Below, piece by piece: positions 35,801-45,640 of a DNA stretch of 64,000 nucleotides; position 1 is the stretch's first letter; the number at the start of each line of letters is the position of its first letter. Both the position numbers and the translations under genes were made by a program. The stretch is from Halichondria panicea (taxonomy: Eukaryota; Porifera; Demospongiae; Suberitida; Halichondriidae), in NCBI RefSeq assembly GCF_963675165.1, contig NC_087377.1:14194198-14258197 (forward strand), in the 5' to 3' direction. The notes under the pieces were generated by a model. The model did no database searches and was not told where the DNA came from. It saw nothing but the letters and a program-made list of their open reading frames with translations.

Positions 35801-38800
35801 ATTCAATAAAGACAGTGTAGAAATTCACTGTGAGATCAGAAGTGGTCCAGAGAGTCTTGTGTTGATGTATAGACTACGTATTTGAGTTTAGATAGAAGTA
35901 ATATAAGCTAGGGTACAGAAGTAGCGCTGGAGACCTTATTTAATTAATAATCATTCTTGTGGCGGTTAGTCACTGCATGTAAGGAGGCATAATAATAGTT
36001 CACTAACAGAGCTTTCCTGTGGGATGATATTAAGCTAGTGCATGCATGGTTTAAAAGGGTTAAATTCTTGTGTTGATGTACAACAAATGTAAACCTGCAT
36101 GTGATCGACAATTCAACACCACTATACCACTACAATGCACATGCAGTGGTGGATCCAGACAGGTTTTCACACAAGAACACACTAGAGATCAACTTACTAT
36201 AGCTAGCAACTCAGCTTGAATGATCGTGATAAGTTACCAGGCTGATTTCGTGCAATTAATAATTATGTGGGCAGGGCTCTCTAATATACGCATGCTCATT
36301 GCTTAGGAAAAGTGATGACCTATTTTTTAGTAAAATTAGCTGTTTTGGAACCTCCCTTTCAACATTCCTGGATCCGCCACTGATGCACAATGATTGATTT
36401 CGATTGAACTCAGTTATAGCCCGGAATAATCGGACATTATTTAACACAGATTGTTTTACTCTTCCTATATAATCTTATCAGATATATATCTTTAATGCTA
36501 TCACATGATCTCTATGCAGCCAATCAGCTTATCTAAAGTAGTTACCTGACCATGCTTTAAATAACTTAATTCACACTGAAGTATAGTGTTCTTTAAGTTA
36601 CTTTGGCACACAGATTTAATGTTGGCTAGGTGTGTTCTATAATATCCACTGCACATGTGCACTCTAACCACACATATTATACTCTCTCACAGGTATACCT
36701 GGGTCGACACAAGGAAACTGGTGCTTTCTATGCCATCAAAGTCCTGCAAAAGGAAGCAATCATCAAACGCAGCGAGGTTGAACTCATCATGGCAAAGAGA
36801 AGCATCGCGATCCACCCGTTTCTAGTAGGCCTACATTGCTCCTTTCAGACAAGGACCAAGCTATATTTTTTGTTGGAATATGTAAATGGTGGAAGGCTGT
36901 CCTCTTATCAGGAAAGGCTGGAATATGTAAATGGTGGAAGGCTGTCCTCTGATCAGGAAAGGCAGAAAAATAATGTGTTTGATGAGCGCAGTGCAAGGTG
37001 AGTAGTCAGACGCCAGTTATTATTATGCTAAGCGGATTATTTAGGTAGCTGCATAGCCTAAACTCAGTTTGTTAGCTCTTATTAAGCTCCTATAACATAA
37101 TAATGATCAACTCTACGTAAATGTAGTGTATTATTATAATTATGCCTTCAAATTAGTTCAAGTTCCTATGATACTGCCGCCGATGACCTTACTGCATATG
37201 TTGGTTTTTGAAATCCTGCATGAGTGTCGTACAGTGTCTGTCTGACGTTGCTAAGAAATGGACAAAGAAATTCAGCAAGAGCATAACTTAGATTCCAGGA
37301 TTCGAGCTGGTTCAAATAAAGGGTGTGGTCTCATACATATTTACGCAACACTAGAGCCACACTTTTTTCCTTTAAAAAGGTGTGGTGTCTATGAGATTTC
37401 ATTTCTGAATCACAGATTTGGTTCGAGATTTCATGGAATATTCCGGATTGATTCCCTTTCCCCGTTGAAGCCGTCATAATTATGACGGCCACTCTATTGG
37501 TCATTTTCAAACATTTGCTGTGCACGCTGTGTTGGAGCTATGCGCACGCTGTATGTACCAGCACATGCGCATTGAGCTGCTCTTTCACGTGGTATCTTTA
37601 ATATACTTCCTCGAGGTACAGTAATGTCGAAAGAAAAGTGACCGTTTCAAGATCTTCGTAGTACAACCTCAGCGAGGTTCTAGAGCAGCTAGACAGTGAG
37701 AATATCAATGCTTATGGTCTTGTTGAGTGAGAGAACAGTGACTGGGATCATAGCTAGATAAGAAGCTACCTCAAGCTAGAAAATATAGAGCCTGAAGGCC
37801 TGAGGAAGAAGCTCTTGCGATGGACCGACTTCTTGGATCTGGTAAATCTAGAGTAGCATCTGTAGTCTTGATAGCTTCAGTACAACTGTATTTAGGCTAT
37901 AGTTAGTACAGCAGTGGACATCACCATTGAACTTGTAAACCTGAGTGTAGGTGAAGAAAACATTTCCCGGGAAAAGGGCGTCTGCTGATACGACCTCGCA
38001 GATAACTTTCTGCAGATCCTGATTGAACCATGTCACTGTGAGAACATTGAGAACACTGCATGTCTTTAGCCACTCTGTGCCTTCATACAATATTGTTTGT
38101 GTACATGGATTGAGTATGTTTGTAAACAATTGCTAATTAGTGGGGGTGCATGGTCAGTTGCTAGGTAACGATGATGGTGTCAAGATACCTCTGGTGTCTG
38201 CGCTACCTGTAGAAAATAGTTACAAGTCATTTCAATGTATGGTTCATGAGATATGCATTTTTAAAGAAAATTGTGTTCTCAGAATTATGTCTCCTCTGAT
38301 AACGTTTTAGTTTGTGGGGGGGATGGGTGTGGCTTGTATCATTTATTCTGTATTTTCTTGCTTTAATTAAAACGGGGAAAGGGTTAAGGCTATATATAAT
38401 TTATGAGATTTCACGTTGTTGCCAGCCCCTCGGTTCGATCTTACTCGAGAAAAGACTCTTAATTGTCTCTCACCCTTGTGAGCTTTCCTTTGTTACAATA
38501 CAGTGTAGCAAGTGCTATAGATACTCATAGCAAGTCTTTAGAAAAATCTTGAACCTCTGCATGGATGGCTGGATATTGATGAGAATCACACAAAGCAAAT
38601 CACACGAAGTATAAACAACATCAGTGGCGTAGCCAGAGGGGTGCAGAGGGTGCTCCAGCACCCCCCTCTGGCCTCAGACTCTGCTCCACAAGTTCCTTTT
38701 TTACTATTAAACTAAGCTGATATGAGAGAACTAGAGCTAGCTCTATATATATTGCACGACGATCAACTCAAAACTCCACCTCCAACTAGCTAGCTCCACT

Positions 38801-41800
38801 TCCAAATATTCATTCATCATGCGCAAAGCCACGTGGGCTGAGCAGACCAAGGTCCCCCACAGAGTTGCAGATTGTTCAGCAGCTATCACCATCATCATCA
38901 TGTCACTCTTTGAGTATTTTTCAGTTGAGCCCAGTTCACAGAGCAGCACTCCAACTGTAATTCACAAGCAGAAGTACCTGGTTAGCAGCTGCATGATTTA
39001 ATTGTCACAAAACAATGCATTTTCTAGGACATCTTCAGATGAAGATGTGGCTTAACCACCAGTACCCTCAAAGCAGCAGTACCCTCATTTCTTTAGCCAG
39101 ATTGCGTTAGAATCAATCTCAGAACATGTAACAACACATTTTCTGGGGGAATGCCCCCAGACCCCTGTTGGGGCGCATTTTGCTCCGCGTACTGGTAATT
39201 CGGACAATCCATTCATCCATGCAGCACCCCTCTCTCTCAAATCCTGGCTACGCCCCTGAACATAGACATACACAGTTACTTCAGCTATACTGTTCTTAGG
39301 TACTCTAGTACAAATAAGTATAGATCAATGCTTGCATGTAGAGTGCATGGAAACGGAATGCGGACACGGAATGCGGACGCGGAAAGCGGAAACGGAAATA
39401 TCTTAGCTGTCTAAAGTTAACGACCATTATACCATTCTGTGTTTTTTTTTTTACACAGAATGGTAATGATGAGCAAAAAACATGCACAGAATGGTAAATA
39501 TGAAATAATTATGCCTCGGTGCGCATGCGCAAGCGAGGTATACGGTAGTGTGTTTGTGTGTCTGTCTGTGTGTGCATGAGTGTGCAGACTATACTATACA
39601 GCTGCTCAAGGATCAATCAAGTGCAAGTAAGAGTTCTATAGGCTTCTATAGTCATGTTTTCTTGGATTTGCAAAAATTAATAATGCTTCATTCTCGAGTT
39701 ATGCCTAGTTTTGCTTGCTTGGAATGCCATTGCAGCCTTTTCAGAAGAGTGCGTAACAAAACTTGCATGTTCACCGCGCGAGTGTTGCTACTCTAATTGT
39801 AGTTAGCTCTGCACTAGAACACTATAAGCTATTGGTAGCTGCAAGAGCGAGAAGAGAGCTGGCAAGGCTCTGCTGATCCATGCAGCCATTAATTTTAGAC
39901 TTGAACTTTTGGCATCGATCATTTTTAACAGCAATCATGGTCGATTATTACCCACTCCTTGAATTTGCATGCAGCAAAATTAATTAATGCAAAAATTCAT
40001 CACAATGATTGTGTGTATAGCTTTGGCACCTCCACCGAGGCATCACCACCCGCGATGCTTTCATTCATATAAACATGAAAGTATGAGAGTGAATGAAGTG
40101 AACGTTTCTGCATGATTTAGAAGCCCAAAGGGCTGGTAGTATCTCGAACGCAGTGCCCTGAGGACTTCTAAATCACGTGGAAAACTTCCTAAACAGTGTC
40201 TAAGCATTTTAGAGCATAGCAACCATGAGTATTTAGCCAATCAGATTTGAATGTTCTTATCTCTACATGATTTCTACATGAAAGCACCTTGTCTCTAGCT
40301 ACCTTACCTAGTTGCTCCTTGAAGCTATAGATAGATTTGATAGATTTGATAGGTTTCCCCACAGCACCCCTCTACAAATACATCTGCCTACAAAAAAATT
40401 AATGCTTTTATGTTCATTTATTCATGTCAAAAACACAGAATGGTAATGGTCGTTAACTTTAGACAGCTGAGATATTTCCGTTTCCGCTCTGCTTTCCGCC
40501 TTCCGTTTTCCGTTTCCTTCTTTTCCATGCACCCATACTTATAATTATGCTTCATAAATTATCTTATTGAGGCTGCTGCATGAGGAAGATATCTCATGTG
40601 TCGAACTTGAACTATTTATTACTCCTCTGATTTGACGGCACTCATTATGTAGACACTACTATAGATATTGTTGAAGTGTAAATGGCTCTTGTCTGGAATC
40701 TCCTCACCCGGCTTTAAAGACATGTCTTCACTTCAATTTAGATTGCTAGGCAACCAAAACACGTTCAATATGTCAAGAATAAATAATTTTTGCCACATCA
40801 TCTAACATTAGAATTTTTCTTAGTACGTACATAATGGTGTGCAGTGAAAATTAATCTGACAGTTAAAAAGTGCTGAATCAGCGAATAAGCCTAGCGCTTA
40901 TAGTATGTCCCGTGGCTGGACTCATTGCATAGGGGAAGTACAGGGGGTGGGTGTAGCTCATTGCTAATTCAGTAAAAAACGCTGTTGTCACTGTTCATCC
41001 ATAAATCATAAGAAGACATAGTGAGGCAGCAAAGAAAGAAATGGGCGTACAGTTAAGAAAAAGTAAGGCCTGGTTTGGGAAATCGTATGATCCACAAGGA
41101 TTTTTATGAACGTGGGCGATATGTAGCCCACAATCGTGACGTAAGGTATTCTCCCACGCATTCAGAGTTAATAAGACTGTACTGTACTATATATACTGTA
41201 TACTGAGACAAGCTGTGCTGCAAGTCAGATCAGAGAACCAGCGTGGCCAGCTCTGGTGGCAGTAGCTACCTGCTATATGATAATGATGACTTGATCTATA
41301 CTATAGACTATAATTATAGCATGTAGAAAGACACAAGAAAAGGTGCATGATAGTAGAATAGGATAGAATCTGAACACACAATCTAGACTAGTAGATCATC
41401 TAGCTAAGCCTAAGGTATAGCTAGCTCTAGTGCTTGCAAACTTCCAGTTCCAAGTCCATGTCCAGCTTGCTGCAGGCAAAGTTTTATTAGTCATAGATCT
41501 CTGCGTGGGCAGTCCAACATCCCTAGCTCAGCATGCCCACGCTCATTTTCACCCTTCTACCACCCTTCTACCCTCACGCGACTTCCTGATACAGGCTCTC
41601 CTTTTTCCTAACTCTACGTCTATATATTTCTTTCTTTATTCCTCCAATTAATACAGTCTTATTGAACAATTGTGATAAAGAACAGAAAAAAAGAAAAAGG
41701 AGAGCCTGTGTAGAGGCTAGATAATCTACTCAGCTTGTGATGTCAGTTAGCTCTAGCTGGTATAGTTTAGTAAAACGGGTTCGTTATGGCGAAAATCGAA

Positions 41801-42731
41801 TTATTAGACAACATTTTTCACTGTTTCGACAACATTTTTGCTGGTTGTTACAGGCAATTATTTGATAATTATTTGTTTGTGAAATACATGAACTTTTACC
41901 AGGCGCACTTTGATGTCTAACGGAGTTCGGCGACTTGCTGTAAAGTTTTAAAATAGCCCTATTAACTCAAAAACACTCTTACAATTGCGACTTTATAACT
42001 AAATAAGGGCATGCACTATATACTGCCAGTGACTGGACTATAACATAATTTTATTATTATTTACCCGTTACAGATTCTATGCTGCCGAGATCACCTCCGC
42101 CCTCGGGTACTTGCACAGTCTCAATATTATTTATTGGGATCTCAAACTTGAAAACATTCTACTAGACACTAACGGGCATATCATGCTAACAGACTTTGGA
42201 CTCTGCAAAGAAGAGGTCAAATTTGGAGAGGCAGTAACAACTTCTGGCACTCCCTCATACCCTGCCCCTGAGGTGCTCAAAAAGAAAGAGTACGGTTACA
42301 GCGTCGACTGGTGGTGTCTGGGCGTGGTAACCTACGAAATGCTGTACGGGCTGCCACCGTTTTATTCTGAAGATGTTGCTCAAAGGCACAGTAAAATTTG
42401 TCAGATGTCACTAGATCTGCAACTACACATCACGTTCAGTGCTCGAGACTTGCTCGAAAAATTGCTACAGGACAAACGTGATCGATTAGGTGAGATTGGT
42501 GATGCTAAAGACATCAAGGCTCACTTATTTTTCAAGTCCATCAACTGGGATGACCTGTTTGATAAGCGATTGAAGCCTCCTCCGTTCAACCCTCCGGTAA
42601 AGAATGCCCTCAAACTCGGACCATTTGGGTCCGAGCTTACTGCCAAGGCTATTTCTGGCGCACAGAAACACGGCACAGTGGGTTTGCCATGTGTGAGCAT
42701 TGCTGACGACACTTTTAGTGTAATGAACTAG
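29815..42731 (+). CDS. R2: Ig/FN3-like three-pass receptor joined to PX + SGK3-like kinase
   Basis: Exons by splice site and phase: 29815-29881, 29941-30404, 30647-30854, 30932-31210, 31270-31350, 31399-31518, 31567-31686, 31752-31803, 31863-31893, 31947-32092, 32149-32314, 32374-32580, 36693-36997, 42074-42731. They total 2904 nt, frame intact, about 967 residues counted from 29815. No ATG lies in the first exon, so an upstream exon is missing from the model. Order: hydrophobic leader, Ig-like exon (SLVGEQCPG, LRW), FN3-like exons, helices at about 344-364, 380-402 and 419-440, a linker, PX domain (504-610, FRRYSEF), kinase (about 637-967). PX domains of SGK3 bind PI3P on endosomes. The kinase resembles SGK3 but several catalytic positions are changed. 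Alternative: a separate SGK3-like gene starting at the ATG near 31760. Confidence 0.75.
31947..32580 (+). other. PX domain and linker exons of R2
   Basis: Three exons (31947-32092, 32149-32314, 32374-32580) encode KKKKFTVYKVVVRLEDRS, then FVFRRYSEFETLF, the Lys/Pro loop (KLPGKKVLKSKFDP) and the C-terminal helices (ERRIGLHDFIINLMN). The Arg-Arg-Tyr motif is the PI3P-binding signature of PX domains. The first of these exons also holds the acidic/polar linker leading from the third membrane helix, so receptor tail and PX domain share an exon. The last exon ends with the first kinase strand. Confidence 0.9.
32581..36692. other. 4.1-kb intron of R2, packed with MITEs
   Basis: It contains an outer inverted-repeat element 33229-34529 (AGTCCCATTTTGGT ends) enclosing two others, 33341-33712 (GGAGGTACGACAC ends) and 33973-34409 (copy of 24249-24685). 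After these come 34660-34942 (CAAGAGTAGATAAGAG ends), 35142-35319 (CAGTGGAACC ends flanked by TA), 35471-35606 (TTTAGAAGCC hairpin, relative at about 40115-40205) and 36144-36382 (CAGTGGTGGATCCAG ends). No exon-like open frame was found. Confidence 0.7.
38632..39258. mobile_element. Element with CAGTGGCGTAGCCAG ends
   Basis: CAGTGGCGTAGCCAGAGGGG at the left pairs with CCTGGCTACGCCCCTG at the right. Same family as 23340-23896. No transposase. Confidence 0.7.
39343..40532. mobile_element. 1.2-kb element with ~100-bp inverted ends
   Basis: GTGCATGGAAACGG, Pu-rich GGAAACGGAAATATC and GTTAACGACCATTA at the left are repeated inverted at 40440-40532. Internal sequence includes a TTTAGAAGCCC hairpin at about 40115-40190. 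Confidence 0.65.
40985..41719. mobile_element. Truncated inverted copy of the 21692-22461 element
   Basis: Long stretches match 21692-22440 in reverse orientation. The right tip GTGTAGAGGCTA is intact at 41719. The other tip is missing. Confidence 0.7.
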
Positions 42732-42975
42732 ATACCAAGTATTTGTGTGCTCAACGACTGTGTATCATTAGTCTGCGAAGCTTAACGTTCGAGTTTCAAT
42801 TCAATGTTTGTAGATCTATAATTATTGCATTCAAATGTGTTTTTCTCAAATTTTGATCTATCTGCACAAAAACAATCAAAAGAGTACGTCTAATTCACCA
42901 TTTTTCTAGAGCGGCGCAGTAGCTAAAAGTAAACTAATTTGCAGCAGCTATAACATGAAGTGGCTATTTATTATA

Positions 42976-43321
42976 AGGCCACTCCAAATGAGACTGTAGT
43001 TTCCCGTCAGAGACTCCAGTAAATTATAAGCGGATGTGAGCAATATTATTATTATGAATATAATTATAAATTGATCCGTCATCAATGAATTTAATTAAAT
43101 AGCCACAAAAATTCAACCAACCATGTGCTTAGAGGCAACAAAGAACAAGAAAAAAGTAATTTCAATATTTCATTGATAATAAATTATTAGTGAAATAATG
43201 GCCATAATGACTATCAATGAGGTAGCTAGCCTCGAGACCAGGCCTGGATTCGAGGCTATGAGGTAGCTAAAGCAGGAAGCGCGAGTTGGACGGGAAACTA
43301 CAGTCTCATTTGGAGTGGCCT
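42976..43321. mobile_element. MITE (AGGCCACTCCAAATGAGAC termini)
   Basis: Inverted ends of about 33 bp, AGGCCACTCCAAATGAGACT onward and complement. It contains a 32-bp TAGCCTCGA-family insertion at 43227-43258. Confidence 0.75.
43227..43258. mobile_element. 32-bp minimal TAGCCTCGA-family element with 9-bp TSD
   Basis: It consists only of the two terminal repeats joined: TAGCCTCGAGACCAGG then CCTGGATTCGAGGCTA. It is flanked by the perfect direct repeat TGAGGTAGC (43218-43226, 43259-43267), so it inserted as a unit or was reduced after insertion. Confidence 0.8.
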
Positions 43322-44145
43322 AAGCAGTCATGCACACTTGTAAATTTACTGCACAAAACATGAGCACACGTGGATTCAATTAGTGACCTTTTGACCCTGT
43401 CCAGCCTCCAACGAGAGGGCGGCAAGTGAAGGCGAGTGACCTTTATCGGCCAACATATCCCGCTATAGCTATATAGTTAATCACTTAGTTATTTCTTGCA
43501 CTTTACGTTTACAAAACAATGTACATGCATGCTTATTCCCAAGCCGATTTGTCTACGCATTGATTGCATCTAGGTGTAGTTAGAATTCGCTGGGTATGAC
43601 GGAAACTGTACATTGTATACATGTAAATAATCATCAGTGGCTAAAACTAGGGGAAATGCTTGATTTTGCTCCTGTTTGACGTGACAGGCTAAAGTCTTAA
43701 TGAGTAGGCGTAATTTCTAGACATAACTCATCCCACCTGTAGAAACTGGATTATTAGCGCATGCGCTTTTGGGGTCAATAGCAGAGCTCTATACGCTTAT
43801 ATTCGAGAATGCGCCTATAATGCAGTCATTTCGAGCCCCCTCCCAGCAGTGAAATTTACGTTAGTTATAATATATTAGCGCTTATAGCTAGAATATTGCT
43901 GACTCAGCACTTTACAACCTCAAAACGAAGCAAGTGTAGCTCCGCTTTGCAGGGTCGCCTGATTCTGGGAATTGCTCCACTCTGTACTGCACTCTATATC
44001 TAGATTGTACCAATTAAGGGCGTATACAGAGAAGAGGGCATGCAACTCGCCCTATTCTCAGAATCATCTGACTTCGTATTGAGCTATTTTTAGATCCCAT
44101 GCATTTGAGTGTATTTAGCAGGGAACTATGAGCTATAGTATTATA

Positions 44146-45504
44146 CCGGTGTCATAAAATTTTAGGCCCCCCGGGCCTAGAATTTTAACATTTTAGGCCC
44201 CCCCATTAACAGTGCAAGCAGCGATAACATTATGTGACAGTGCATTCTCAAAATACACCAATACAGTCTTCTATGGTCTTCACAGTCTATGCATGCAGTG
44301 CCAGTTACTGAATGCAGCTCTCCTCACACACACACATTTCATGCATGTACAGTAGTACCACTGGTCTCACAGCCATCACACTGCACCATGTCATTCTATG
44401 ACCTCATGCAACACGAAGCACATAGGTGCCAACTGTCCCGAATTGGTCAGGACTGCTGTCCAAGATTACCCTTGTCCCGAAAGGAAACTGTTATTCACCT
44501 CAGATATCCCGGATTTTAAGGTTGCTGCTTCTGAGCTGGGTTACTAAGCTCCAAAAGGCTTATCAAGCCTGAAACTACTGCATGCTAGAATCTTCAAACA
44601 ATGAACAAAAACAGCTTTACACAAGAAACTTAGTTTATATAGCAAGGGCATATGAGAGAAGCGCCCTTGTACTATGATACAGTCTAATAAGTGGGCAGGG
44701 CTCACTTGCTTGCACTCTTATTACATGTATATACATGTACTGTGATTCCACCATAGATACAACAGTTTCTCTCTTGACTTCTATATCTATGATTCCACAT
44801 TACTTGAGAGCTGAGCCAGTGATGCTATTGGAGCATCCCCACAACAATTTACATCTTCTATGTAGGAAAACATGGAGGAAGATATGAATTGTTGTCTTTG
44901 CACTGAAAATTGTGTGCTTTATACTTTATAATTATTGTGAATTCACAAAATTTTGCCTCCTTTGGCGGCCAGCCGCTTGGGGATAACGCCGCCATGTTTT
45001 GTCCTGAAATTTGGCTGAGAAAGTAAGCACAATGTTGCAAATATGGCGATAGCTATGCACAACATCGATTGTCTTACAGGCAGATCGAACATTGCAGAGC
45101 TGCATCAAAGCATTTAACTCTTATAGGTAGAAGCATGAGTAACTTGAAAGGTAAATCTTCCTTCACTTTGAATTCCATAGAATAACAATTTTGCTACTTT
45201 GATACAGAGTCTTTGCATGCATGCAGTCTCTTTGATGCTTTGTAACTAATAGAGCTAACCTTACCATAATTCTTTGACTTCGTTCTATCATAGATAAAGA
45301 TTTCTGTTCGTTTATCTATGGTTCTATATATCGTGCAGAAATGAGGGGGGCCTAATCTCACAGTGGGAGGCCTAGAATTTTAATAGATTGGACCCCCTGG
45401 GGGGCCTAAACTGTTAACATTCTAGGCCCGGGGGCCCACAATTTTTAAAATTCTAGGCCCGGGGGGGCCTAAACATGGGGGGGCCCAAAATTTTATGACA
45501 CCGG
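44146..45504. mobile_element. 1.36-kb element with CCGGTGTCATAAAATTTT ends
   Basis: CCGGTGTCATAAAATTTTAG at 44146 pairs with the complement ending at about 45504. Runs of G and C (GGCCCCCCGGGCC, GGGGGGGCC) follow each end. The open frame at 44289-44519 shows no motif. Confidence 0.65.
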
Positions 45505-45640
45505 TGTAGAAGCAATATGGGGCTCCCCCCGTTTTCGGGGCCCCCCGGCCCTAAAACGCTAGCGATTTGGGCCCCCCCTACGGCCCTATTTCACTAGCGC
45601 TTTGAGGCCCCTCCAGCGATATGGGGCCCCTATAGATGAT
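45505..45640. repeat. G/C-run repeat, inverted copy at 55140-55282
   Basis: GGTGTAGAAGCAATATGGGG followed by C and G runs and CCCTAAAACGCTAGC matches 55140-55282 in inverted orientation. The two copies could be ends of one 9.8-kb element spanning the Ginger-like gene, or independent insertions. Confidence 0.6.

Larger units (their letters stand above)
36998..42073. other. 5.1-kb intron of R2
   Basis: It holds a CAGTGGCGTAGCCAG element (38632-39258), a 1.2-kb element with about 100-bp inverted ends (39343-40532, GTGCATGGAAACGG), the 40985-41719 partial copy of the 21692-22461 element, and a GT microsatellite near 39550. A 93-codon open frame on the - strand (37848-38129; CSVLNVLTVTWFNQDLQ) faintly resembles an Ig strand B-C region but is unsupported. 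Confidence 0.6.
36693..42731 (+). other. Kinase exons of R2: SGK3-like AGC kinase, probable pseudokinase
   Basis: Exons 36693-36997 and 42074-42731, plus the end of 32374-32580. Retained: the ATP-anchoring Lys663 (FYAIKVLQK), the catalytic-loop Asp771 with Lys773 and Asn776 (DLKLEN), DFG (789-791) and APE (813-815). Changed: the glycine loop reads WKGTFVK, losing two of three glycines. The helix-C Glu position appears to be Lys682 (IMAKRS). HRD is YWD. The activation-loop TFCGTPEY of AGC kinases is shortened to TTSGTPSY. The C-terminal hydrophobic motif is not recognisable. About five residues are missing between helix C and strand 4, and residues 708-722 are tandemly duplicated. Reduced or no catalysis is likely (inference); a scaffolding role at PI3P membranes is possible. 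Confidence 0.8.

Noticed and set aside
37848..38129. 93-codon - strand frame in an R2 intron with an Ig-like CSVLNVLTVTWF stretch
   Set aside because: Similarity to the receptor Ig exon is too weak and no splice partners were found; it may deserve a search but is not claimed as a gene.
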